Assembly: GCF_040807025.1 (NCBI RefSeq)
Contig: NC_090968.1
Coordinates: forward strand, 434,001-498,000
Direction: 5' to 3'
From: Struthio camelus
Taxonomy: Eukaryota; Chordata; Aves; Struthioniformes; Struthionidae
DNA: 64,000 nt
Made by a program: the position numbers and the translations under genes. Of this stretch, positions 10,360-20,361 are shown one piece after another (the stretch's first letter is position 1; each line of letters starts with the position of its first letter). Below the pieces are notes generated by a model. The model saw only the letters and a program-made list of their open reading frames with translations. It ran no database searches and had not been told where the DNA came from.

Positions 10360-11068
10360 CGAGCAGCCTCCCTCAGGGCCCCACGGCTGGGCCAGGAGGG
10401 ATGAGGCCATGCGGCCAGCTGGGCTCCAGCTGCTGCTTTGATGTCAGCTCCATGGAGGGACCGTTGGGGTTTGCTCCCTTTGCAGGGGAATGGCTGGAGG
10501 CGGAGACCTTACCGGGGCCTGGCCCAGACCGGGGCAGTGCGCTACTGATCAAATTGAAGGACGCAGCCCCCTTTTCCTCCACCAAAATGATCCACAGACT
10601 ATTAGGGCACGTGCGTTTAATCCACAGTACTCCTTATGGGACCGAAGGCAAAAGAAATGTGCTGTCCGTTCTTCTAGGTGAAAAAACGACGTTGGTTTGT
10701 GTCGCCATCTTTGCCCTTCTAGCTTCCAGGACTGTTAAAACAGCAGTGAATTTTGTGGTGGGAACAAAATTGAGAAAGGGTTTGTTGAAACGGCTTAAGA
10801 GAAAACCTGAAACAATTTCTGATTTTGTTACCTATAGGCCACAAAGATTATGTTACTCTTTTGCTATTCCCGAGGGGAAGGCATTTACAGCCACAGCTGA
10901 AAAGTGAGCTTAGGTTGTCCCAGTTGGGTCAGTCATTTTTCTCAACTGCTATTGTTTCTCTGTCTCTACTGCTGGGAGGCAACTCTCTGGACCGACTGAA
11001 CTCAGTTATGCCTCTAGGATCTTTGGCTTGGGCCGGCATGAGGTGCTGCCATGCTGTGGTGGCAGAAA

Positions 11069-11212
11069 GAAATGCTAGAGAGGCTGTGGAGTCTCCCTCA
11101 CTGGAGGTATTCAAAACCCAACAGGGCCCGGCCCTGAGCAACCTGCTCTAGCTGACCCTGACCATCTCCAGAGGTCCCTTCCACCCTCCGCCATTCCGTG
11201 GTTCCGTGACCC
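11069..11212 (+). mobile_element. Older CR1 LINE 3' fragment, unit 1
   Basis: A more diverged CR1 tail: gagaggctgtggagtctccc, ggaggtattcaaaaccc, gcaacctgctctag, gaccatctccagaggtcccttcc, and a degenerate attccgtggttccgtg end. It lies about 630 bp upstream of the TOPORS-like start codon. Confidence 0.82.
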
Positions 11213-11648
11213 TGCAGTTGTTGATATTCAACTCTCAGAACAAGCCTGAGTTCTACCGGACGGAGGTGACGCCGCACTGCAAGCTCAAAAGCTTCCTGGT
11301 CTTGGGAGGTGCACAGACAGTGTATTCAGAGTGAGCAAGCAGGTAGATCTTCCTTTAAAAAGCAGAACCACTCAGAATTCACTGAGCTCAAGGGGAGGTC
11401 CTTGCCACCTCCCTCTGGTCTGCAGGAAACACATCTGGCTGCCCTTAGACAGTTCTCGGCCGTCCTGGATATCCCACCTCAGCTATTCATGCCTCAGCTA
11501 GGCATTACCTCCCCCCACTCCCCAGGAGCCCTCTCCTCCAGGCTTCTCCTCCTTCTTCCTAAGTGCTGGCTAATTCCACAGATTCATGCCTTGCTTCTGC
11601 CTCCCTTTATGGTACCTACGATGACTTCTCTGAAGTTCTGGGGCCGCC

Positions 11649-11654
11649 TTTATA
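11649..11654 (+). promoter_or_regulatory. Candidate TATA-like element of TOPORS-like copy 1
   Basis: TTTATA within gccgcctttatacagcc lies about 190 bp upstream of the predicted ATG, with GC-rich sequence just before it. Equivalent sites are 32016-32021 and 52375-52380. Only a motif and spacing argument; transcription could also start further upstream. Confidence 0.22.
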
Positions 11655-11843
11655 CAGCCGCAGTTACCAAGCCACGTGCAGGATTTTCCCCTAACTGCAG
11701 CCTGTTCCCTTTACAGCCACATACAGTCGTGTGCTCTACAGGCCCTCAAGCTGACAGCGCGCCAGAGAGAGCGCACCTGAACCCTTGGAGGAGGTGAGGC
11801 ACGTTTGGCTCCCCCACCCGCACGGCCCCCAGCAGAGGAGCCC

Positions 11844-14525
11844 ATGGAGGTAGGTGCCACCCACCCTCGCCCCTCACCCCACGAGCGGCAACACAGGCAG
11901 AGGGAAGGGGCTTGCTCTTCTTGCGCTGAGAGGGGCCATCGCACTGCCGCCAACGCCAAAAGGTTCGTCACCTCTCCACCAATCCTTTGAAAAGGGTGAG
12001 GGTCAGAGCTGCCAGGGGCAGGGCAGGGCTTGTGGACTTCTGCTGCAATTTGGCTGGGCGGCAGGGCACATACTCCTGCTGGGCTCACTTGGCTGACAGG
12101 CATGCTGTGCATCTGTGGCCAGTGCCGTGTGTGTAGCAAGAGGCTGCAGGGGTCTCCAGGAGTGCTGAGAGACCTCGTTGCCTCTTCCTCGGAGTGCACT
12201 TGCAGCTGTGGTGAGCTGCACTTGGAACTATGCTGCAGGCTGGGCTGTGCAAGGAAGCAGAGGTGGTCAGTGGGGTTTTGGGAAGTGCTGAGTCCCAAGC
12301 AGCAAGGGCATGCTTTTGAAGAGGGCAAGGAGAAAGGGCAGGGTGCCCAAGAATGGCAAGGATGCCCACGTTCCCCGGGGGCAGCATGTTGGTTCCTGAG
12401 CTTTCTGGCAGCTCCCAGTTCGTAAAGGAAGAGTTGCTCTGAGAACTGTCTGAATGCATGCTCCCCCAGCCTCCTGTGCTCTGCTGATGCGGCTGGTACT
12501 GGTGCAAAGAGGGACCTCTTCCTTTCCGGAGGAAGGAGGGAGGCAGATGTCGGCAATTCCTAGGCAGTTCCTGAGCCGGGACATTTTTCAATGTCTTTCC
12601 TTCCTCTCTTGCTGAGTTAGGAGGAGACTGACCCATGACACCTCCCTGTCATGGGAGGGCACCGAGGCCTTCCTGGGTGATAGGCACCAGTGCCTGTGTT
12701 CTTTCTTCTCATCCTGAAAGCAGCCTCGTGTGGGTTTCTGTACCAATGGCTCTTCTGCACCGCTGCCTGCACCATAGTCCGCCCTCCACACTGCCCTCCG
12801 CAGTCTTCCCAGGAAGGGCAATGATCTCGGCCTCTCTTTCTGCAGCGGAGTGCAGCATCAGCAGCTGAGGCACCTGCAACGGATGGCAGCTCCTTACCCT
12901 CAGCTCCCCCCAGCCCTCTGCAGCAGACAACACCAAGACCTGCAGCTCCAGACGCTACGTGTCCCATCTGCCTGGACACCTTGGACAACGTGGCCTACAT
13001 AAAACCTTGCTTCCATAAGTTTTGCTTTAGTTGTGTGTTCCGGTGGTCGAAAACAAAGGCCGAATGCCCGCTGTGCAAGCAGGCTTTCCGATCAATTCTG
13101 CACACAGTGGTGGCAGAAGATGACTACCAGGAGCATGTCATCAGGCCCCCCGAAGATGGTTCTGTTGCCAGCCATCAGCAACGGAGAGCTCCTCACCGCC
13201 CTGCCATCCGGAGGCGCCGTCACCCTGCAGCTCACCCGCAGCAGCCTTCCCCTTCTCCTCAGATGCGACCCTCTCCGCAGAACAGCAGCAGGCTGGAGGG
13301 AACCCGGAGGCACACCAGGCAGAGGCAGAGAGAGGGAGGGCTGCTGGAGCCACGCCAGAGGCTGTCCCCACAGAGGCAGGCCAGGGCTGACAGGAGACCT
13401 CAGGGGCATGCGGCAGCGACGGAGGAGGAGACGCTGAACTTCCGCCGCTCTCTGTACCGCACAGGGATGCGCGTGCAAAGGGCTCCCAATGGCGGCCACC
13501 CCCAGGACATCTCGGCAGACTTCTTCTGCCGCAGCCCGGCCAGCATTCAGAGACTGCTGCCCTGGCTGCAGCGGGAACTGAGAGTCCTCTTTGGAGTCCA
13601 CCAGACATTGCTAACTGTCACGGAGCTCATTGTCCTGACAAACCTGAGGAGGTACGACCTGGACAGTCAGGCCTTTGCTGAGGACTTAGAGCTGCTTCTG
13701 CTGAGTCGCACCGAGCAGTTCCTCCACGAGCTCATCAGCTTTGCCCGCTGCTCGTGCAGCATGGAGACCTACGACCAGCAGGCCATGTATGGCTACCGTG
13801 CTCCCAGCCGGCACGAAGGAAGCCCCTCAGCCTCATTGAGCCTGGCAGCTGCTGCAGGGACGGCCCGGACTCCTGTGCCAGCCCAGAGCCCATCCCGAGC
13901 TAGTAGCCCTGGGCTCACGGAGCTTCCTGGCCCCTCGTACGCCATCCCCCACGAGCTTGCCGCAGCCACACAGTCTGCCCAGCAGCCGCGGCGAAGCTCT
14001 GATGATGGGGCAGCTCGAGCAGGAGGAGAAGCCTGGAGAGAGTTGCTGGCTCCTGCTGACCCCCAGGACAGTGACTCCTCGTCAGACAGTTGTGTCCTTG
14101 TAGGGTCCTGGAAGCCCTGGGCAGAGGGAAGCCCTGAATGCATTGTGCTCTCCTCAGACTCAGAGCACTCAGCCGCGGCAGAGGAAAAGGAAGCTGGGCA
14201 GAATGAGCAGCCGCTCCATGGGTCCAGCCGGAGCTGCAGCAAAGCCAGCGGGAGCTGCTTGCCCAGCTCCGCCATGCCGAAGGAAACTGGCTGGAGCTGC
14301 CGCAGCTGCTGCCCCACTGCCCCCAGGGAGGAGACAGAGCCCCGGCAGGGGCAGGTGGAGGATGTGGCTGGTTGCTCTGTGCAGGGCTGCAGCCAGATCC
14401 CCTTTGCTCCTGGCAGCGGCAGGCAATGCTCACCCGGGAGTCCCCGGCTGCCCAGAAAGAGGAGGGCAGGCAGCCCCGAGGCCTGTACCCAGCCCAGCAA
14501 GAGGCAGGCATGGCCTCAGCGTTAG
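11844..14525 (+). CDS. TOPORS-like RING E3 ligase, copy 1 (561 aa, two coding exons)
   Basis: Exon 1 codes only Met-Glu (11844-11849) and ends at donor GTAGGT. Exon 2 runs 12846-14525 after a CTCTCTTTCTGCAG acceptor. A stop at 12822 and no in-frame ATG before the RING mean the start must come by splicing, and the phase-0 exon 1 fits. Residues 41-79 form a C3HC4 RING: C41, C44, C57, H59, C62, C65, C76, C79. Residues about 201-317 match the conserved TOPORS central domain, with anchors FRRSLYR, DISADFF, PWLQREL and RYDLDSQAF. Later come GPSY, CVLVG (418-422) and CIVLSSDSE (434-442), the last like a phospho-regulated SUMO-interaction motif, and a basic PRKRR tail. TOPORS proteins are nuclear ubiquitin and SUMO E3 ligases. 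Human TOPORS is about 1,045 aa, so the long RS-rich C-terminal half is absent here. Family assignment is strong; exon 1 is moderate. Confidence 0.85.
12632..12655. repeat. Perfect 9-bp inverted repeat in TOPORS-like intron 1
   Basis: cccatgaca-cctccc-tgtcatggg. Also at 32999-33022 and 53358-53381. It could form a small hairpin in the pre-mRNA; no known function. Confidence 0.7.
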
Positions 14526-16399
14526 GAAGGAGAGAGGAAGATGGCCAGGAAGCAGAGACGAGAGCAGCCAGAGAAGCCTGTGGCAATGGCGGCTAGGTAA
14601 GAAGACCGAAAGAAGTGGAAAACGGGCTGGACTGCTGCCCTCCAAGGGTTGTCTTCAGCGGTACAAGGTCTGGCAGTCAGCTGACTGTGAGTAGTGGCCT
14701 CCTTGGGAGAAGGTAGCAATGCTAGGGCAAAGACTGGTTCAGGTGTTCTTAATGAGGCGATGGAGGGCTCTCGGGGCAAGCTTGGAGTAGGAGTTGGACT
14801 AGACGCTGGCAGATGCAGGGCCCACACGGATGAGGAAGTCTGTCAGTCCCCCCAGCAGTTATTCTAGGAGATGGCTGTCTGAAAGCACCTTTGGCAGGAC
14901 ACTGCGGGGCCAGGTTTGTATAAAGACCAGTGCAATCCAGCTGGTTGCCGTGACAAATGCTGAGGAGAGTGAAGGGGTCCCTCGTGACTCACTTGCCTTC
15001 TGTCACCCTCTGCTCTCCCTTGGCAGGCAAGGAAGTGGTGGGTTTTCCGCACAGACCTGAGGTGCACCGAGCCCCTCTCCTTGTGTGTGTGTGGGCCTCC
15101 CACCAAAATGCCTGAGCTCCCCTGCAGCTGTTCCCCAAATGGCCCTGTCTGGGCTGGAGAACGGGGAGGCATAAAACTCCCCAGCATACACTTCTGGGGA
15201 GGAACCCTCTCAGCTTCCCCTCTGCTGGAAAAGTGGCTTGCCTCCGTGTTTCTGCTCCTTTCGCTCTCACCCCACCTGCTCTAGGGGCTTTTAATCTCCT
15301 TGCGTGCCTTACTTCTTCCCCTTTGCGTTGCTGGCGTGCAGTGCTAACCACGGTGTTGGAGCGGGTGCCACCTTCCAGGTAAGAAGCTGGCCCTGGGGTT
15401 TTTCACCAGTGCTGCTGCTGGCTAAGGAGCTCGTCACCTGAACGCACTTAAGGCACCTGGGATGTGAGCTGCTGGAGAGCTGCCAGAGCTCAGGATGCAA
15501 GAAGACTGGCTTGAATTGTCTAGCTCTCCTCAGCTTGGAGGCAGAGCTAGCCCTGCCAGGACATGGCTTCCAGGCTGACAACCCTGCTTTGAAGCTTCTT
15601 TGAAGCAGGAGCAAAATCATTTCTGGGAGGTGTGTCACATTCCGCATGTCCGATGGCTGCTGAGGACCGGGCTGCAGCAGTGGTGAGCGTAGCTGTGGCT
15701 GTGGGGGTTGGCAGGGCTGAGCAATGCAGCCTCTGGCCTCTCTCCCCAGGCCCCCTGCAATGAGGTGAGGAACTGCTCACTGAGGTGAGCCCATCTCCAT
15801 GCTTGTGCCTCAGGGGGCATGTTATTCCCAGCTCACAGAGGCCTTCAGCTTTCCCACATGTTAACTTAGGAGTTAACATCTCTGCCTGAAAGCAAACCCT
15901 GGGACTGCAACCTTGGCTAGGTTTTGGTAGGAACAACGGGAACTCCCAGCTCGATACAAAGGGAGGCACTCCCAGCGCAGCACCCTAAGCCCAGGCTGAC
16001 GGAGGCAGGCTCTCTTGTGCTCCTGCTTTCTGAGCCAGGGACTCTGGGGTCCTTGGCTGCACAAAGGCACAGCTCCAGCTGAAGTGGTGCCGGTTAGACT
16101 CGCCAACCCAGCAGCCACTGTGTGCTCCGGCTTCCCTAAAACACAGGCGGCATCTCCCCTTCCTCCTCTCGCAGCTCTTCCAGAGAACACTTGTGCGCAA
16201 CTAGCTTTCAGGACTGGTCTCTGATGTCCTATGGCTCCCTGTCAGCGTGAGTCAGAGAGGATTTGGGGCAAACTCCCGTCCTCAGGCTTTTCCCTTAGCC
16301 AGCACCAGGCAACACCATGCCGAGATGAGATTTCCCTCACTTGTCTATCGAGATATATTTCTCTGGAGTCACGAGAGTGATAACAGGAGTGCAGTGAGA
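14526..16399. other. 3' flank of TOPORS-like gene
   Basis: No clear AATAAA follows the stop codon closely. A donor-like tag|gtaagaag lies at about 14595, so the 3'UTR may be spliced. A small plus-strand block 15342-15378, flanked by a pyrimidine-rich acceptor and a cag|gtaaga donor, could be a 3' exon. Equivalent regions are 34893-36766 and 55252-57125. Confidence 0.4.
15858..15879. repeat. Perfect 8-bp inverted repeat
   Basis: atgttaac-ttagga-gttaacat. Also at 36225-36246 and 56584-56605. Downstream of the TOPORS-like gene; function unknown. Confidence 0.7.
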
Positions 16400-16741
16400 A
16401 ATTAAATAATAACACAAGCTTGTTCTTCCAGGAAAAAAGTATTGCCTACTCACCCGCAGGATTCCGCAGAGGCGCCAAAACCTCGTCCAGCTGAGATGCT
16501 GGGGAAGCTTCACCTACAGGCACACCTGCAATCAGAGAGGAGATTTGCTTCCCTTCTATACCATGACATACGTCTTTTGAGCCAGCATCGGGATTACAGA
16601 GGGGGAAAAGAAACGCTTAAAAAGAGACAAAGCTTGTCCTTGCCAGCAAAAAAAGTCTGACTCCTTACCAGTGGCGTCCTGCAGAGGCTCCCTTACCTCT
16701 CCCAGCTGAGCAGCTGGGTACGCAGTGTCCACGGGCACATC
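16400..16741 (-). repeat. Duplicated exon-like block, unit 1
   Basis: Two related minus-strand blocks of exactly 72 nt, 16740-16669 and 16525-16454, lie 215 bp apart. Read in the same phase they give VPVDTAYPAAQLGEVREPLQ + DATG and VPVGEASPASQLDEVLAPLR + NPAG. Each ends in a good donor (GTAAGG and GTGAGT). The 50 bp or so after each donor are also related (T-rich, then aacaagctt / gacaagctt), so intron and exon were duplicated together. The second block has a TTGCAG acceptor; the first has TTACCG, lacking AG. Gene identity unknown. Confidence 0.5.
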
Positions 16742-17744
16742 GGTAAGCAGACACGGAGCAGCAGAACTGCGCTGGGCCGACAGTGAACACCCAGGGACTG
16801 GCTGAGGCCCAGAGGGGAGAAATGACCGTCCCCACACTTGCCTGCCTGCAGTGCGCTGGAGCTGGGAGAGAACCCAGGAGTTTGGACTCCCAGTCAGCCC
16901 TTCCCCTGCTCTACGCCAATGACCCCTGCCCTTCCGCTTCCCACACGTTCCGAGTCCCAGAGCACCTCGCCAGAGCAGGAGAGACTTCCAGTCTCTACCA
17001 TTTCTCACTGCTGAGGACTTGCCTTTGCAATCTTGAGATCACGCCTAATTCAAGAAACTTTATTTTGAAGTGCCAAAATTCCTTCTGGAAACAACCACAC
17101 AAAGCTCTGGAGCCCTCAGGACACATCAGCACATTAGCCCCACTGAGCTTCCTTTCTTTTGCTTGAACTAAAAGAACTAACTGCAGCGGCAGGTTATTCT
17201 TTCTTAGGCAAAGCTGCAGCACAAGCACCTCACCCGTGTTTCTCCCAGTGCCTTATAGGCAGCAGAGGGATGCTGAAGCAGGAGAATAAGGAGCTGGAGA
17301 ATAAGTTCCATGTTTGCAGAGTGCTCTCCAGTGGCTCTCCCTCTCCCTGCCACGGGGCTCCTCAGCCCTTCTCTTCACCAGGGAAGCTCAGCTCAGGGGC
17401 TGTGTGGTGTCTCGTAAATGCTCGCCCATCTCTCACAGACTTTTCAGCACTCTTGCCGGCAACAAGGGACTCACTAGAACAGCAGAGGCGGCGCATCCAC
17501 AGCAACAGCTCTACACCTCCCCCCTTCCCCACTCTTGGCACTGAATCGGGAAAGCATCCGAGTTCCTCTGCTCAACAGAGGCAAGGGCAGCCCCCCTCGC
17601 AACCTGGCCAAATGGTCCTTCCCAGAGACACGGCTGGCCGCAGGGGCACCTCCCTCCCAGGGCTCCCCTCCACCTCCACGGCACGATGGAGAACACAGCC
17701 TGCAAACGGATCCCACCGCTCCTGCCAAGGCTCTTTTGAGAATG
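16742..17744. other. Unassigned DNA before the GTTA repeat
   Basis: No gene recognised. On the plus strand, from 17270, the short segment MLKQENKELENKFHVCRVL looks coiled-coil-like but lacks convincing flanking exons. Equivalent regions are 37109-38111 and 57468-58470. Confidence 0.4.
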
Positions 17745-18062
17745 TAGGGTAGTTACAGTGATAGGATGCTGTTAGGATAGCTAGCGTAGAGTTGGTTATC
17801 ATAGTCTTAGCGTGTAGTTACTTACAGTATTCTTAGAGCAGTTGGAGTATCCTTAGGTCATTGTAATTTCTCTAAGGGTAGGAGACAGCTAGTCTGCCTG
17901 GCTATACTTAGGGCAGTTATTATAGTTATCATATAGTTACCATTAGCATTATTACTTATAGTTAGAGTTAGTTAGAGTTACTGTTCGTAGTTATCCTTAG
18001 GCCATAGTAATTCTTGCTGGAGGGTAGTTAATGTTAGAGGAGAGTATTAGGATGGTTTCAGA
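17745..18062 (+). repeat. Degenerate GTTA/TTAG-rich repeat, unit 1
   Basis: About 320 bp dominated by variants of tagtta, gttag, cttagg and ttatagtta, including a clear gttagagttagttagagtta run near 17960. It is AT-richer than its surroundings and has no coding frame. It looks like an old short-period satellite. Confidence 0.75.
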
Positions 18063-20361
18063 TAGCTAGCCTGGCAGGAGGCTAGCTCCCCCACTCCCCA
18101 CCAGCTGGGGCACAGCAAGCTCATGGGCTTGCACTTTAGGTGCAGTAGCTAACTCCTAAGAGAGGAACTGTCTGCACAGGCAGGACAAGAAGAAAAAAGC
18201 TTAATCCCTACGTTGCAGCCGATAGAGGAAAATCGGAGTGCTGGCTGCTTTTTGGAAGAAGGCGTCAGAAACATAATTAACACGAGAGTTCCTCAGCAGG
18301 AGGTGATCACAGTGTTACCCTCACAGGGCATGTCTCCCCACAGCTGCTGCGGCGTTGTTTCCCACACCATCTTCCTGCAGAAGGAAGACCCTTGACTCGC
18401 ACCCGAAAAACATGCCACTGAAAAGGAATCCTAGGAGAAAGCAGCAGAAATACGCTTAAGCATCCCAGCTGCCAAGTCTTTCAGGTGACAAAGTTCATCT
18501 GAGGAACACCCCATACCTGCCACTTTGGGGGCAGCATGGTTTTGCCCACCCCCCTCCTGAATGGGGGCAAGACAGGACAACCCAGCAAAACCACATCGCC
18601 TTCACTAACAACAGCTTGCAAGCCCCTGAGGAAAAGCTGCCCCTCAAAACAACTCCTGTTTTAACAGGTCACAGGGTTAAACACCTTCCTCCCCTAAAGA
18701 CATTACAAAGCCATTGGCTGCCGTCCCTTGCCCAAGAGGAACTGCACAGCTTCTGCTGGCAAGCAGGTATCAGAAATCCAGGCAGACAACACAGCTCTGC
18801 CCTGTGAGCTTCCAGCCCTGATCCCACCCACCAAACATGGGGGAGCTACAAACCCCCCCGGGCCCTGCCCCGGACACTTCACAGCTACAGAACTGCCCCA
18901 CTTCTCTCATTTCGGCAAGGCATCTGTTACTGTTCAGGAGTTCCTCTCACCCGTGTGAAATGACACGGGTTTGTCTCTGGAGACACAATCTGCCTACTTG
19001 CCCAGAAAAAACCCACAGCCGCTTCCATTCAGTCACTGTGGAATTTCCAAATGAATGCAAAACAGAGGGAGAACTTTCCTCTCTCTCGGTTTCCCAGCCC
19101 ACTTGCCCTCTCAGCTGGTACATCAAGAACAGGACGAGATGCCTGTGGGCTTTCTCTAAGAGCTTAGGCTCAGTAGTACAGATTAAGGCCTCATGAGGAG
19201 GAGGTCCAGTTCCCTTTTCCGGGCGGAACAACCCACTCCGGAACAGAGATGTCTTTGTAACGCCTCCTTTGTAGCGCCGCCTTCTGATGTCTTTGCGCCT
19301 TCCCTTCTTCCGGCAGAGAGTGGCTGCTTAAAACAAAACCAAAGCAAAAAAGCACCCCACTCATTCATCTCCCTGTTTTGGGCCAAAAGAGCTGCAGAAG
19401 GATCAAAGGACACCGAATGGCTGCGCAATAAAGCATCAGAGGATATTCACTGCAGGGGAAGTAAAGCATCTAGGGGGCCAAAACACCCAAACCTTAACTT
19501 TACATGCACAAATGACAGGCTGTGACCTAGTGGTTATTGGCCAGGGAGACCCAGCCAGTCAAGCAGAGCGCTCCATGAAAGCACGTGCTCCTTGCTTTGC
19601 CGAGGTCAAAAGGAGGAAAGCAAATGCAAGAAGAAAAGGGACAGAGAATCAGGCAAGGAACCGCATTAGGCCCTTCCACAGATTCACGGTGTGCCTGAGT
19701 GGGTGCCCCTCTGCAAGCACAAATACAGGAAAGGCCCTTGGGCTACTGCCTCTGGCAGGGGAAGCTCCCAGGCCACAGCCTGCTGGAAGAATGCTCGGAG
19801 GAAAAAAAAAGAAAACATCAGTATATAGTGCCCTCTTCTGATCCTCCTTCCTAGACAGCTGCTGTTCAACACTGCCCAAGAGAGTGCCAGTGTGAACCAA
19901 CAGCTCGTTTGACCCAGTGGACCCCGCTGCTCCTGCTCTGGAAAGCTGTTGGTGTAATCGTCTTCCCCACCTCGGCATCAATGGCAAAGACATCTAAGGA
20001 AGCCAGGTTAGCTAGAGATTTGTGTTACGCCAGCTAACACATGCAGAAATGCTTGCTAACGCTGCAGAGCTGCAATAATTTGGAAGCTCTAACAGTGGGA
20101 GGTGCCAGGAGGAGAGTTACAAAGCTCTTGGAAGAACGCAATGCCCTCCGTGGACAGCACGCTTCCGCTTCAGCTGTCAGGCTGCTACTAGGAAGCCCCT
20201 CCCCGACAGTCTGCCCTCAGGTCAAAAGCCTAGCTTTACTGATTGCTCTCTAAAGGCAGTTCCTTTGTGCCAGGGGCCACCACGTACTTCACAGCAAAGC
20301 TTTGGCTCTGAATATACTGGGGAGTTGGCACAACCCAGGCATCCAAGACCCTGCAAGGAGG
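18063..20361. other. Unassigned DNA, end of unit
   Basis: No gene, RNA gene or mobile element recognised; frames are short. Equivalent regions are 38430-40728 and 58789-61087. Confidence 0.55.

Larger units (their letters stand above)
8203..11068. other. Unassigned and C-rich DNA between the two CR1 fragments
   Basis: The part 9900-10330 is strongly C-rich on the plus strand, and the part from about 10540 is balanced or AT-richer. An open frame of up to 323 codons (9936-10907) spans the change. Its last part includes KDAAPFSSTKMIHRLLGH and GKRNVLSVLLGEKTTLVCV, which I do not recognise. Equivalent regions are about 28569-31435 and 48929-51794. Confidence 0.5.
1..20361. repeat. Tandem array unit 1 (20,361 bp)
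   Basis: First of three complete head-to-tail copies. The motif gctcatgctacggcctgaca at position 1 recurs at 20362, 40729 and 61088. The boundary chosen is only the window start, so the unit phase is arbitrary. Compared with units 2 and 3 this copy has a pure C15 tract at 3107-3121 (C5-T-C7 in the others). It also has private alleles, such as the T in atcctggtgc near 325 and tgacgaggtagc near 9890. It contains one TMCO5-like and one TOPORS-like gene, both open. Confidence 0.98.

Noticed and set aside
11711-12556. 281-codon minus-strand open frame over TOPORS-like exon 1 and intron
   Set aside because: Low-complexity composition with no recognisable domain and no splice partner; antisense to the TOPORS-like 5' region.
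13793-14586. Minus-strand open frames opposite the TOPORS-like 3' coding part
   Set aside because: Shadows of the coding exon; Ser/Leu/Pro-rich with no domain.
14700-14815. Possible degraded CR1 (ggagttggactagacg)
   Set aside because: Only a short match to the CR1 tail; the upstream CR1 landmarks are missing, so not annotated.
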